This document shows, in pieces, positions 17,193-24,887 of a stretch of 52,602 bases of DNA (position 1 is its first letter; every line of letters starts with the position of its first letter). The notes below the pieces were generated by a model. The model did not search any database. It was not told the DNA's origin and was given only the letters and a program-made list of their open reading frames with translations. The translations under genes and the position numbers were made by a program. The DNA is from a virus: the IMG/VR virus record IMGVR_UViG_3300032287_001223, positions 1 through 52,602 of that record; one strand, written 5' to 3'.

Positions 17193-18143
17193 ATGGCGAT
17201 TCCAGGCCCAGGTGTACCGATTTCAATGACTACATTGAACACCGAGTTTGGTGGTGGTTTTTCTTTGTCTTCGTATTACCGAGGTGGATCATTTGTTCCA
17301 AACACTCCGCAGAATGCAGCAGTTCCAACCAGTGGAGCTATTTCGCTTGGAAACTTTTACGGGGCAGTAAACAGAATAATAATATCGCTAACAGCAACTG
17401 GCAATAACTACGATGTGTATGCAAACAGAGGGCCAACGTACTCGCCAGGGATTTCAGACTTAACTATCACTGTACCCGGAACTGTTGGAAGCGCATCCAC
17501 AGGCTCATATGCCATGCTTGTGCCAAATGCCTTTAACCCTACGGACACTGTAACAATTGTCAACAACGGCGTTATTCAAGGTATGGGCGGTGCTGGCGGT
17601 GGCGGTGCGGCAGCAGTTCTTATTCCAACCCCTTTACCAGCAGGATCTCCCGGCGGCGGCGGCGGAAACGCTATTTACATCAATAGGCCAACAACAATAA
17701 CAAACAATGGCACTATTGCAGCGGGTGGTGGCGGTGGTGGCGGTGGTGGCGCAGCTCGCGCAGTGAGTAAGGGTATTCATAACCTTGCTGGAGGTGGAGG
17801 TGGGGGCGGAGGTGCTGGAACAAATGGCGGTGGCGCAGGGGCTGGAGGCACTGCCTCTACCGGCCCTAATGTAGTGCGATCAAGTCCAGGATCTCCAGGC
17901 GGCGCAGGAACATCCCCCGCAGGTGGCGGTGGCGGCGCTCGCGGAACTAATCCTATTGTTACTGGCGGCAACGGCGGCACTGGTGGTGGTAGAGGTGCTG
18001 GCGGAGCGGCGGGAGCGGCGGGAACTTTGCCAGCCACAGTCGTAAGCCCTGGCGGCGCTGCTGGCGCTGCTGGCTCTTATCTTGTTGGAAATCCTTTTGT
18101 AACTTGGCCTGCTACAGGAACAAGGCAAGGAAATGTATCTTAA
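17193..18143 (+). CDS. Second glycine-rich tail adhesin
   Basis: A 316-residue protein. Residues 1-125 form a non-repetitive attachment domain (GAISLGNFYGAVN, DLTITVPGTVGSASTGSY, TVTIVNNGVIQGMGG). The remainder has runs of up to nine consecutive glycines broken by short variable loops, the layout of polyglycine-helix adhesins that determine host range. It differs from the 15012 adhesin in its N-terminal domain, so the phage carries two potential receptor-binding tips. The ribosome site is weak. Confidence 0.65.
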   Translation: MAIPGPGVPISMTTLNTEFGGGFSLSSYYRGGSFVPNTPQNAAVPTSGAISLGNFYGAVNRIIISLTATGNNYDVYANRGPTYSPGISDLTITVPGTVGSASTGSYAMLVPNAFNPTDTVTIVNNGVIQGMGGAGGGGAAAVLIPTPLPAGSPGGGGGNAIYINRPTTITNNGTIAAGGGGGGGGGAARAVSKGIHNLAGGGGGGGGAGTNGGGAGAGGTASTGPNVVRSSPGSPGGAGTSPAGGGGGARGTNPIVTGGNGGTGGGRGAGGAAGAAGTLPATVVSPGGAAGAAGSYLVGNPFVTWPATGTRQGNVS

Positions 18144-18152
18144 GGAAGTTAT

Positions 18153-18494
18153 ATGCAAACATTGAAGATGAAAATTGTTGGATATGAAGATGAATCACAT
18201 TCATTGATTGTGAGCTTTGCTTCTGACGAAACTGCATCGCAAGACCCATCCACCTATCCAGCTTATGCTTATCAACCAATGTCGATGTGGCCTGATATAA
18301 CTGACGCAGAAGAGTTGATTAAAAGAATTGGTCATGCAGGAATTCACATGGCTGAACAGCAAAAAATTAAAGAGCAATTTGTTTCTAATGAGACTTTGAT
18401 AAATGGATTAAAAGGTTTTGTTGGTCAAGAGTTAAGTTATTCTATAAATGACTTAACAAGCCAAGAAGAGTATACAAATGAGGTGGAAATATGA
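18153..18494 (+). CDS. Conserved tail-module protein, function unknown
   Basis: A 113-residue protein with ribosome site AAGGAAGTTAT. It contains HSLIVSFASDETASQDPSTY and YQPMSMWPDITDAEELIKRI, a pattern I have seen in proteins following phage fibre genes. The second half is helical. It overlaps the next gene by four bases. Possibly a fibre chaperone. Confidence 0.6.
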   Translation: MQTLKMKIVGYEDESHSLIVSFASDETASQDPSTYPAYAYQPMSMWPDITDAEELIKRIGHAGIHMAEQQKIKEQFVSNETLINGLKGFVGQELSYSINDLTSQEEYTNEVEI

Positions 18495-18982
18495 TTTACC
18501 AAAATTTTGTACCTTGCCGAGCTTTTTCTCTTTGCTATGGCAGCATGAGCGCCAATGAATTTATGTCTTCCGACTACAGCATTGTTGGCGCTCGCAACCT
18601 GTCTATTTATGTGCATCAGGGATCAGTACAGATTAAGTCTATTGACCAAGGCTTATTTGACTGTCAAAAAGGAAACCTTGTTGATTTACAAGCCATCACA
18701 AACGGATTGGTTGAGTACAGTTCAGGCGACAGCGGGTTAACTTGGATGTGCATCAACAACAATCAGCGTGAAAAAGAATTTAATTTTGAATTGATAAACC
18801 AGCCAACCACACGAACTGTAGTTGGATCAGAAAAAGAAACTTACCTCGTGTGCATTGAGAAGACAATTACATGTAACGAAAAACCTATTGCTTCAAACAA
18901 CTATGCAATGATAAGACAAGGATCGCAGGCAGTTATTGTTATTCCTGAACATGCTGTTGCTGTTCTGATGATTGAAAAATAG
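18491..18982 (+). CDS. Unknown beta-rich protein in the tail module
   Basis: A 163-residue protein coupled to the preceding gene. It appears all-beta (LSIYVHQGSVQIKSI, YAMIRQGSQAVIVIPEHAV), somewhat like a cupin-type fold, but no metal-binding histidine set is visible. No family recognised. Its stop is followed directly by the gene with the apparent ATT start. Confidence 0.55.
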   Translation: MIYQNFVPCRAFSLCYGSMSANEFMSSDYSIVGARNLSIYVHQGSVQIKSIDQGLFDCQKGNLVDLQAITNGLVEYSSGDSGLTWMCINNNQREKEFNFELINQPTTRTVVGSEKETYLVCIEKTITCNEKPIASNNYAMIRQGSQAVIVIPEHAVAVLMIEK

Positions 18983-18992
18983 GTAGGGCAAA

Positions 18993-19682
18993 ATTGATCC
19001 AATCTCAATCTGCCTTCTCGCCGCTGGCCTTGTAAAAAATATACAGGCGGGGTGTGATCTTTACAAGCAGGCCAAAGAATCATTTGTAGAGATAAAGAAG
19101 ACAGCCAATGACGTAGTAGCCATTGGTAAGGAAGTACAGGGAGTCTGGGGTACGCTGAAAAAGTTATTCGGCGGAAATCCTAAGACAGATTCTCCAAAAT
19201 CTGTTGCAAAAAATAAGAAGTCTGAATATGTTGCTGTTGACGAGACTCAAGTCAAGGCTGACATTGTTAAGAACCTTACTGAGTTCTTTAAACTACAAGA
19301 ACAACTCGAAGCCCACATTAGAGATTCAGAGGAGAAAGCAAGGACAGTGGTCTTTGCTGACGATGTGAACATAATGGAAGAGGCTCTGAACAGAGTCTTG
19401 GCGCAACAGGAGATGGAAAGACTTGTAGTCCAGATCCGTGAGTGCATGGTCTATCAGTCTCCTCCCGAAATGGGTGCTCTGTATAGCGAAGTGTTCAGCA
19501 TGAAGGACATTATTTCTGGAGAGCAAGAGAAAGCAAGAAAGAGGCGGGACGCAGAAGCATGGCAACGCAAGGAAAAAGAACGCCTCCTCCAAGAAAAACA
19601 GGCATATCTGTTGGCAGCTTTCCTATTCCTCCTGTATCTATGGATGGTAATCGTGTTCGTGAGCAAGATTGGGAGAGCGTAG
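18993..19682 (+). CDS. Membrane-anchored coiled-coil protein with apparent ATT start
   Basis: The frame is open from 18987 to 19682, but the first ATG/GTG/TTG-type start in frame is GTG at 19347, deep inside. Reading from ATT at 18993 gives a protein starting (M)DPISICLLAAGLVKNIQAG, which matches the usual MDPIS.G...AG start of phage proteins I recall, and a GGTAGGG ribosome site lies four bases upstream. The 229-residue product is helical and charged, with a C-terminal membrane segment (LLAAFLFLLYLWMVIVF). Either ATT is used as a start or an ATG has mutated or been misread. Confidence 0.6.
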   Translation: MDPISICLLAAGLVKNIQAGCDLYKQAKESFVEIKKTANDVVAIGKEVQGVWGTLKKLFGGNPKTDSPKSVAKNKKSEYVAVDETQVKADIVKNLTEFFKLQEQLEAHIRDSEEKARTVVFADDVNIMEEALNRVLAQQEMERLVVQIRECMVYQSPPEMGALYSEVFSMKDIISGEQEKARKRRDAEAWQRKEKERLLQEKQAYLLAAFLFLLYLWMVIVFVSKIGRA

Positions 19683-19846
19683 TGGGATGGATTGCTGCTT
19701 GTGTTCTTGTCGCATTACTGTTGCCAATCATGGCTATGCTCCTGATTGAGACTCTTGAAGCAAAGCACGAGGTAAAACAACAGGTCGAGAAGGTTGAGAA
19801 ACTAAGAAGACAGATTGAACAGAAAGAAAGGGAGAAACAAAAATGA
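19559..19846 (+). CDS. Small membrane protein overlapping the previous gene
   Basis: A 95-residue frame, 124 bases of which overlap the preceding gene in another frame. It has a proline-rich N-terminus (RTPPPRKTGISVGSFPIPP), one clear membrane segment near residues 42-66 (WIAACVLVALLLPIMAML) and a charged coiled-coil tail. The stop overlaps the next start (ATGA). A start at 19640 would reduce the overlap but has no ribosome site. Possibly lysis-related by context. Confidence 0.55.
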   Translation: MATQGKRTPPPRKTGISVGSFPIPPVSMDGNRVREQDWESVVGWIAACVLVALLLPIMAMLLIETLEAKHEVKQQVEKVEKLRRQIEQKEREKQK

Positions 19847-20028
19847 ACATTTACTGTATTTGGGGCTTATCAGTCCTGTTGTTTCTGTTGGTTGGCTGTG
19901 AGGACAGATTCCGCTATCCCTGCCAAGACCCACAGAATTGGCAGAACACTGAATGTAAGCCGCCAATCTGTACCGCTACTGGTACTTGTCCTGAGCAACT
20001 TGTTAAACCTGAACCGGAGAAAAAATAA
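19843..20028 (+). CDS. Small lipoprotein
   Basis: A 61-residue protein with a signal peptide (LSVLLFLLVGC) and lipobox cysteine C19. The mature part is short and cysteine/proline-rich (CQDPQNW, CKPPICTATGTC). It should be attached to a membrane facing the periplasm. It lies in the lysis region, but a separate Rz1-type lipoprotein exists at 20550, so this one may have another envelope role. It overlaps both neighbours by one to four bases. Confidence 0.75.
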   Translation: MNIYCIWGLSVLLFLLVGCEDRFRYPCQDPQNWQNTECKPPICTATGTCPEQLVKPEPEKK

Positions 20029-20348
20029 TGCCTACAGTTGGATACAAACCTAACAACCGCCTGACTCCTGAGGAAATTGAAGTCAGGATCTGGGCCATTG
20101 TGATCTTTTCATTGACCATGATCCTTCTGGGATCTGTCGCTATGTTTTTGTATTCTGTCTCATTTGTAACCCAGCCCATGAGTGGTATGGCGGCCATTGA
20201 TAAGGTGTACACCCAACAGATCAATACCATCATGGTGTTCATCACTGGTGTTCTTGGCGGCGTTGCTGGTCGAACCGCTGTTTCTGCAACTGCTAAGGCT
20301 ATTGCTACGGCAGAGGCAACAGATAACGACGAACCCCCAAAGCCATGA
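20028..20348 (+). CDS. Putative holin, two membrane segments
   Basis: A 106-residue protein with membrane segments near residues 21-46 (IVIFSLTMILLGSVAMFLYS) and 66-85 (TIMVFITGVLGGVAG), a charged N-terminus and an acidic, proline-ending C-terminus. This is the layout of class II holins, which permit endolysin release or depolarise the membrane. It overlaps the spanin gene that follows. Assigned by topology and neighbours. Confidence 0.65.
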   Translation: MPTVGYKPNNRLTPEEIEVRIWAIVIFSLTMILLGSVAMFLYSVSFVTQPMSGMAAIDKVYTQQINTIMVFITGVLGGVAGRTAVSATAKAIATAEATDNDEPPKP

Positions 20349-20827
20349 GCATATTCAATCCCTACGTCATGCTGGGAATCTTGCTTGCTATTCTTTCTGC
20401 CGCAGGCAGTGGGTACTACAAGGGCCAGCATGATGAGGTTACAAGACAGCAGTTAGAGATCGCCGAGCTTAATGCCCAAGCAAGGGCAAAAGAGCAGGCT
20501 CTGATTTCTGCTGTGACCACCCAAGCAACCAAACTTCAAAAGGCCAACTATGATGCAAAAATTGCTGCAAAGGAGCGTGATGCTGCTATTGCCTCTGGCA
20601 ATCTCAAGCTGCGGATTCCTGTCAAAAGCCCCGTCTGCCCCGTACAAACCGCCGGAGATCCCACCCCTCCCGCCGGAGATAGCGTTCAAACAGGAGGCGA
20701 ACTTGACGCAACGACTGCTCAATCTCTTGTCGCCATCACCGACCAAGGAGATGCCAACACCCGACAGCTCAACGCCTGCATCGATGCCTACAACACCGTC
20801 TACCAAACCCTAAGGAGTAAACCATGA
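20345..20827 (+). CDS. Rz: Inner-membrane spanin (Rz-like)
   Basis: A 160-residue protein with an N-terminal signal-anchor (residues 8-24, VMLGILLAILSAAGSGY) and a long periplasmic coiled coil rich in A, K, Q and E, ending in a less ordered tail with cysteines. This is the i-spanin layout. A lipoprotein gene is fully nested inside it in the +1 frame, as in the classical Rz/Rz1 arrangement. The pair spans the periplasm and fuses inner and outer membranes in the last step of lysis, so the host is Gram-negative. Confidence 0.8.
   Translation: MSIFNPYVMLGILLAILSAAGSGYYKGQHDEVTRQQLEIAELNAQARAKEQALISAVTTQATKLQKANYDAKIAAKERDAAIASGNLKLRIPVKSPVCPVQTAGDPTPPAGDSVQTGGELDATTAQSLVAITDQGDANTRQLNACIDAYNTVYQTLRSKP
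20550..20813 (+). CDS. Rz1: Outer-membrane spanin lipoprotein (Rz1-like), nested in Rz
   Basis: An 87-residue frame wholly inside the Rz gene in the +1 frame. It starts with a short basic region and hydrophobic signal (VMLLLPLAISSC) with lipobox cysteine C21. The mature part is proline-rich (APSAPYKPPEIPPLPPEIA), as in Rz1 proteins. The C-terminal 40 residues are longer than in lambda Rz1. Nested placement, lipobox and proline content together make this assignment strong. Confidence 0.8.
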   Translation: MMQKLLQRSVMLLLPLAISSCGFLSKAPSAPYKPPEIPPLPPEIAFKQEANLTQRLLNLLSPSPTKEMPTPDSSTPASMPTTPSTKP

Positions 20828-21291
20828 CACAACTGACAGCCAACTTCAGCCTGCACGAAATGTGCAAATCAGAGACAGCCATGCGTATGGGTTTTGACAA
20901 TACGCCGGACGACGAGGCAACAGAGAATCTACGCCTTTTGTGCGAAAAAGTATTACAACCTATCCGAGATCACTACGGAAAAGGGGTGAAGGTGAACTCT
21001 GCCTATCGCTCTCCAGAGAGTAATGCAGCAGTGGGAGGATCAAAAACCTCAGATCATTGCCGTGGGATGGCATCCGATATTGAGATTCCCGGCGTAGCAA
21101 ATGCTGACTTAGCGCAGTGGATCATGGATAATCTCGAATATACGCAGTTGATTCTGGAATTCTACACACCGGGTATTCCTGATTCTGGCTGGGTACATGT
21201 CAGTTACGATCCGAACAACTTGAAAAAGCAGGAGTTGACTGCCACCAAGGTTGCCGGTAAGACGACTTACTTGAATGGATTGGTTGCTTAA
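20824..21291 (+). CDS. Endolysin, M15-type peptidase
   Basis: A 155-residue protein of the peptidase M15 (D-Ala-D-Ala carboxypeptidase-like) family. Zinc-binding residues are readable as H78 and D85 in SDHCRGMASDIEI and H125 in GWVHVSYD; VNSAYRSPESNAAVGG is the usual preceding stretch. It cleaves peptide stems of peptidoglycan. It follows the holin and spanin genes and overlaps the Rz stop (ATGA), completing the lysis cassette. No secretion signal is seen, so it needs a holin. Confidence 0.88.
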   Translation: MTQLTANFSLHEMCKSETAMRMGFDNTPDDEATENLRLLCEKVLQPIRDHYGKGVKVNSAYRSPESNAAVGGSKTSDHCRGMASDIEIPGVANADLAQWIMDNLEYTQLILEFYTPGIPDSGWVHVSYDPNNLKKQELTATKVAGKTTYLNGLVA

Positions 21292-23103
21292 ATGTCTGGA
21301 CTGAAGATCTCCGCTTTTGCTGGCATTGCGCCAAGGGTAGGCTCTGCTTTGTTGAAAGAAAATGAGGCTACCTCAGCAATCAATACAAAGCTGTATAGCG
21401 GAGAGCTTCGGGCGTGGAATAAACCCGGTGTTGTTCAGGGCGCGGCATCCTTGGCTGCCAGCGTTAAGTCAATCTACAAACACAAAGATGTAGCTGGGGA
21501 TGATCTTTGGCTATCTTGGTCAACAGATGTCGATGTTGTTCCCAGCCCCATCTTTGATACTGGCGAGAATCCAATCTACTACACAGGCAGCGGCACTCCA
21601 AAGAAAACAAACTCAACACTCTCAGAGACTGGCACAGCGCCATTCCCCGGCGATTACTATGAGATGGGAGTCCCAGCTCCAACGACAGCACCAACAGTAT
21701 CTGCTGCCGGTGGATCTGGCACAGCAGAGAGCCGTGTCTATCTGTTCACATACATATCTGCATTTGGATCTATCGAGGAAGAGTCAGCCCCGTCTCCTGC
21801 ATCATCTGTTCTATCTGTTCTGCCCGGCGGAACTGTTACTGTGTCTGGTCTTGGGACAACAGCCCCTGCTGGCGACTACAACATAACAACGAAAAGGATC
21901 TACCGAGCCGTATCCGGTACGTCCACGACCATATACCTTAAGGTCGCTGATGTAGCTATTGGTACATCATCGTACTCAGACACAAAAACAGCCGCTCAGT
22001 TGGGTGGCGCTCTTGAGTCGTCCAACTACAACACGCCGCCAACAGATCTTTCTGGAATTGTGGCGATGGCTAACGGCATTTTGGTTGGGTTCAGAGAAAA
22101 CGAAATCTACTTTTCAGAGCCTTACGTTCCTCACGCATGGCCTGTTATTTATTCCCTAACAGTTGAGTACCCAGTTGTTGGTCTTGGTGCATTCGGCGAA
22201 TCTGTTGTTGTCGCAACAAAGGGTAATCCATTCATCATCAGTGGAACAACACCATCCTCAATGTCTCAGGCAAAGATACCTCTCTTCGAGCCTTGTGTTT
22301 CTAAGAGGTCAATCGTCTCAGACGACACAGGCGTGATGTATGCGTCACCCAATGGGGTTGTAAAAATCTCTCAAGGCTTTGCTGGGGTAACAACAAATGG
22401 ATTGTTCACTCGTGATGAGTGGCAATTACGATACCCAGCTACCATGCTTGGCGCTGTTCTCGATGGCGCTTACTATCTGTTCTGGGAAGATCAAATCAAT
22501 AATGTTCAGGAGTGTTTGATTCTGGATAGGAACGAAGCTGCGTCTGCATTAACAACGTCTAGTATTTACACAACAGCCGTATTCATTGACCCAACTACAG
22601 CTCAACTTTTCTTTCCATACGCAGGGGTCGTTAGTGCATGGGAGTCGGACGCATTAAACTTTCTGACTTACGACTGGACATCTAAGCTATACATACTCCC
22701 AAGACCAGTTAATTTTTCTGCTATCCAAATAGACGCAGCCTTTGAAGACAATACCTTACTTGCCGCTTTACAAGACGAGGTTGATGCAATCATTGCCAGT
22801 AATCAAGCAGTCTTTGCATCTGGTGTTAATCTCTTGTCTACTCTTGGCAGTGTTGATATTGGCACAATCGTTTTGGGTGGTTCGATCCTTCAGCCAATTC
22901 CCGGTGTAGTGTCTTCCTTGAGTCTTCAGGTAAAAATTTACTGTAACGGGATATTGGTATCAACAAGATCCATTACAGATAGATCAACATATCGCCTACC
23001 ATCTGGATTCAAAAGCGACAGATGGCAATTTAGACTCAGTGGTAATGTTCCATTGAGGACATTCAAAATAGCAGAGACGGCCAAAGAGCTTGCCCAGCTA
23101 TGA
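21292..23103 (+). CDS. Large tail protein (nozzle/tail-tubular-like)
   Basis: A 603-residue, mainly beta protein starting immediately after the endolysin stop. Stretches such as ESAPSPASSVLSVLPGGTVTV, GILVGFRENEIYFSEPYVPHAWP and GVVKISQGFAGV repeat strand-turn patterns suggestive of a beta-propeller-like tail nozzle in short-tailed phages. Its location before the internal virion proteins fits. The C-terminal 100 residues form a further beta domain. I cannot assign it to a single family with certainty. Confidence 0.6.
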   Translation: MSGLKISAFAGIAPRVGSALLKENEATSAINTKLYSGELRAWNKPGVVQGAASLAASVKSIYKHKDVAGDDLWLSWSTDVDVVPSPIFDTGENPIYYTGSGTPKKTNSTLSETGTAPFPGDYYEMGVPAPTTAPTVSAAGGSGTAESRVYLFTYISAFGSIEEESAPSPASSVLSVLPGGTVTVSGLGTTAPAGDYNITTKRIYRAVSGTSTTIYLKVADVAIGTSSYSDTKTAAQLGGALESSNYNTPPTDLSGIVAMANGILVGFRENEIYFSEPYVPHAWPVIYSLTVEYPVVGLGAFGESVVVATKGNPFIISGTTPSSMSQAKIPLFEPCVSKRSIVSDDTGVMYASPNGVVKISQGFAGVTTNGLFTRDEWQLRYPATMLGAVLDGAYYLFWEDQINNVQECLILDRNEAASALTTSSIYTTAVFIDPTTAQLFFPYAGVVSAWESDALNFLTYDWTSKLYILPRPVNFSAIQIDAAFEDNTLLAALQDEVDAIIASNQAVFASGVNLLSTLGSVDIGTIVLGGSILQPIPGVVSSLSLQVKIYCNGILVSTRSITDRSTYRLPSGFKSDRWQFRLSGNVPLRTFKIAETAKELAQL

Positions 23104-23300
23104 AGAAGCCAGCTATTCCAACATCTTTATCTATACAGGATGCTTCTATTGCCACAATACTTAGGCCGATGAAAGAAAACATAGAGATCATCACCGGTAT
23201 TCGTGAGGGAGCAATAACTAAGCTTCCGACAGATGCGACTCTTGCACAGGCGGTTGCAAAAATTAACGAGATCATCACAAGGCTTAACTTCAATGAATGA
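23100..23300 (+). CDS. Small conserved virion-region protein
   Basis: A 66-residue protein overlapping the preceding stop by four bases. The pattern TILRPMKENIEIITGIREGAI and DATLAQAVAKINEIITRLN suggests helices that could trimerise. Function unknown. Confidence 0.6.
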   Translation: MKKPAIPTSLSIQDASIATILRPMKENIEIITGIREGAITKLPTDATLAQAVAKINEIITRLNFNE

Positions 23301-23736
23301 CGATATAGAGTTCCTTACGTTTGCAATGCGCGGAGACATGGACGCAGTTGGCCTTGTGATGTCTATTGTGAAAATCGTCGATGTTTGGGACAACCTAGTA
23401 GACAAAGATAAGCCGGTAAGTGATGAGGAAATTAACCAAGCATTTTGGCTGGCGCTTGTTGATATACCAAAGAATCCAGCATTCCGCAAATATCAGTTGG
23501 ATGTAACGACCGTCATCAGCACAGGAATAATCAACTGGCATATTGCCAACAAGCTTCAAAAAGGCGATGACCACGCGAAACAGATTGCTCACGTTATCCG
23601 TTATTCAATATCAGACATTACTTTGTACTTAGCAGCAGCGATTGGCGGCCCAGAGTGGGCGGCTGAGGTAGGCCCTGAACTTCGTCTTCGATCACAGAAA
23701 GACAAGCTAGAGAACTTCATGAAGGAAATGAAATGA
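23293..23736 (+). CDS. All-helical conserved protein, function unknown
   Basis: A 147-residue protein. I choose ATG 23293 (MNDDIEFLTFAMRGDMDAVG), which overlaps the previous gene's stop by eight bases, over an upstream TTG. The sequence is nearly all helical, with VWDNLVDKDKPVSDEEINQAF and a later YLAAAIGGPEWAAEVGPELR. It recurs in related phages near internal virion genes, as I recall. Its stop overlaps the next start (ATGA). Confidence 0.65.
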   Translation: MNDDIEFLTFAMRGDMDAVGLVMSIVKIVDVWDNLVDKDKPVSDEEINQAFWLALVDIPKNPAFRKYQLDVTTVISTGIINWHIANKLQKGDDHAKQIAHVIRYSISDITLYLAAAIGGPEWAAEVGPELRLRSQKDKLENFMKEMK

Positions 23737-24887
23737 AAGTTAAAACCAAAAAACAAATTGCTCAATATAAGCTCGACTATATTAGAGAGCAGAACGGTGC
23801 ATGTGGCTCATCTGTTTGTCACTTTGATTTGGGTGATAGTCCATCCGCGCCAAATCCAAATCCTGGAATGATCGCTGCTGCGGAGGCCAGCAAGGAAGTT
23901 GGACAGATGCAAAAAGATGTTGCAATGGAGTATCTGACTTTCTCCAAGCAACAGTATGCCGACTTCAAAGATGACCTAAAAGAAATTGCCGCGGCTCAGA
24001 AAAAGATCATGGCTGATACTGCCAAGAGAGCAGAAGATTACGCAACATACGAGCGCGAGACGTTTCGTCCTTTAGAGAAAAGACTTGTCTCAGAAGCGGA
24101 AGAGTTCAATACCGCCGCCAAACAAGAAGAGATGGCCTCTCAAGGGATGGCTGACGTAGCTAGTGCTTATCAGGTTCAACGCCAGCAGGCTTTGGACACA
24201 ATGGCTAAGTACGGCATCAATCCAAACTCTGCTCGCTTTGCAGCAATCAATGCTCAACTTGGTCAAGGTGAGGCTGCATCTCGTGCTGGTGTAGCCACTA
24301 AGTCTAGGATTGCAGCAGATGAGATGGGTCGTGCTCGTCTATACGATGCCGCCGCTCTTGGTCGTGGTCTGGCATCCAATGCTACTGCGGCGGCCAGCAC
24401 AGCCGCATCAGCAGGAACGTCGGCAGGAGGAAGCTACATGGCTCCTGCCGAGTTTATGGGTAAGTCCTACGGACAGACTGGACAGATGCTGGGTGGAGCC
24501 TCTTCATCTTTTGGCACAGCCGGAAACATCTACGGGCAAGAGTTCAACTCAAGGATGCAAGGCTACAACGCACAGATGGCAAACCAATCAGATATGTTTG
24601 GTGCTCTAGGAGGTGTTGCCGGTATGTACTTGGGAGGGCCAGGAGGCGCGAAACTGTTTAGGGCTGACGGCGGATCTATCAAGCGCCTTGGTCGCGGCGG
24701 CAAAGTGACCGGCCCGGGTGGGCCTATCGATGACAAGATCCCAGCAATGCTGTCAGACGGCGAGTACGTTATCCCAGCAGACACGGTAAAAGCAATCGGA
24801 GTCAAGAAGCTCGACAAGTTGGTCAAGGCGACTCACACTCCAGCGGCTGTTCAAAAACGCAGAGCACTGAATAAAAGGAGCGCATGA
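23733..24887 (+). CDS. Putative internal virion / ejection protein
   Basis: A 384-residue protein. The first 230 residues are charged helical coiled coil, then a glycine/alanine/serine-rich region (AGTSAGGSYMAPAEFMG), then KLFRADGGSIKRLGRGGKV and a widely shared C-terminal phage motif, GGPIDDKIPAMLSDGEYVIP, near residues 330-350. Location after the tail protein and before two larger proteins matches the T7-like order of small ejection protein first. Function by analogy. Confidence 0.6.
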   Translation: MKVKTKKQIAQYKLDYIREQNGACGSSVCHFDLGDSPSAPNPNPGMIAAAEASKEVGQMQKDVAMEYLTFSKQQYADFKDDLKEIAAAQKKIMADTAKRAEDYATYERETFRPLEKRLVSEAEEFNTAAKQEEMASQGMADVASAYQVQRQQALDTMAKYGINPNSARFAAINAQLGQGEAASRAGVATKSRIAADEMGRARLYDAAALGRGLASNATAAASTAASAGTSAGGSYMAPAEFMGKSYGQTGQMLGGASSSFGTAGNIYGQEFNSRMQGYNAQMANQSDMFGALGGVAGMYLGGPGGAKLFRADGGSIKRLGRGGKVTGPGGPIDDKIPAMLSDGEYVIPADTVKAIGVKKLDKLVKATHTPAAVQKRRALNKRSA

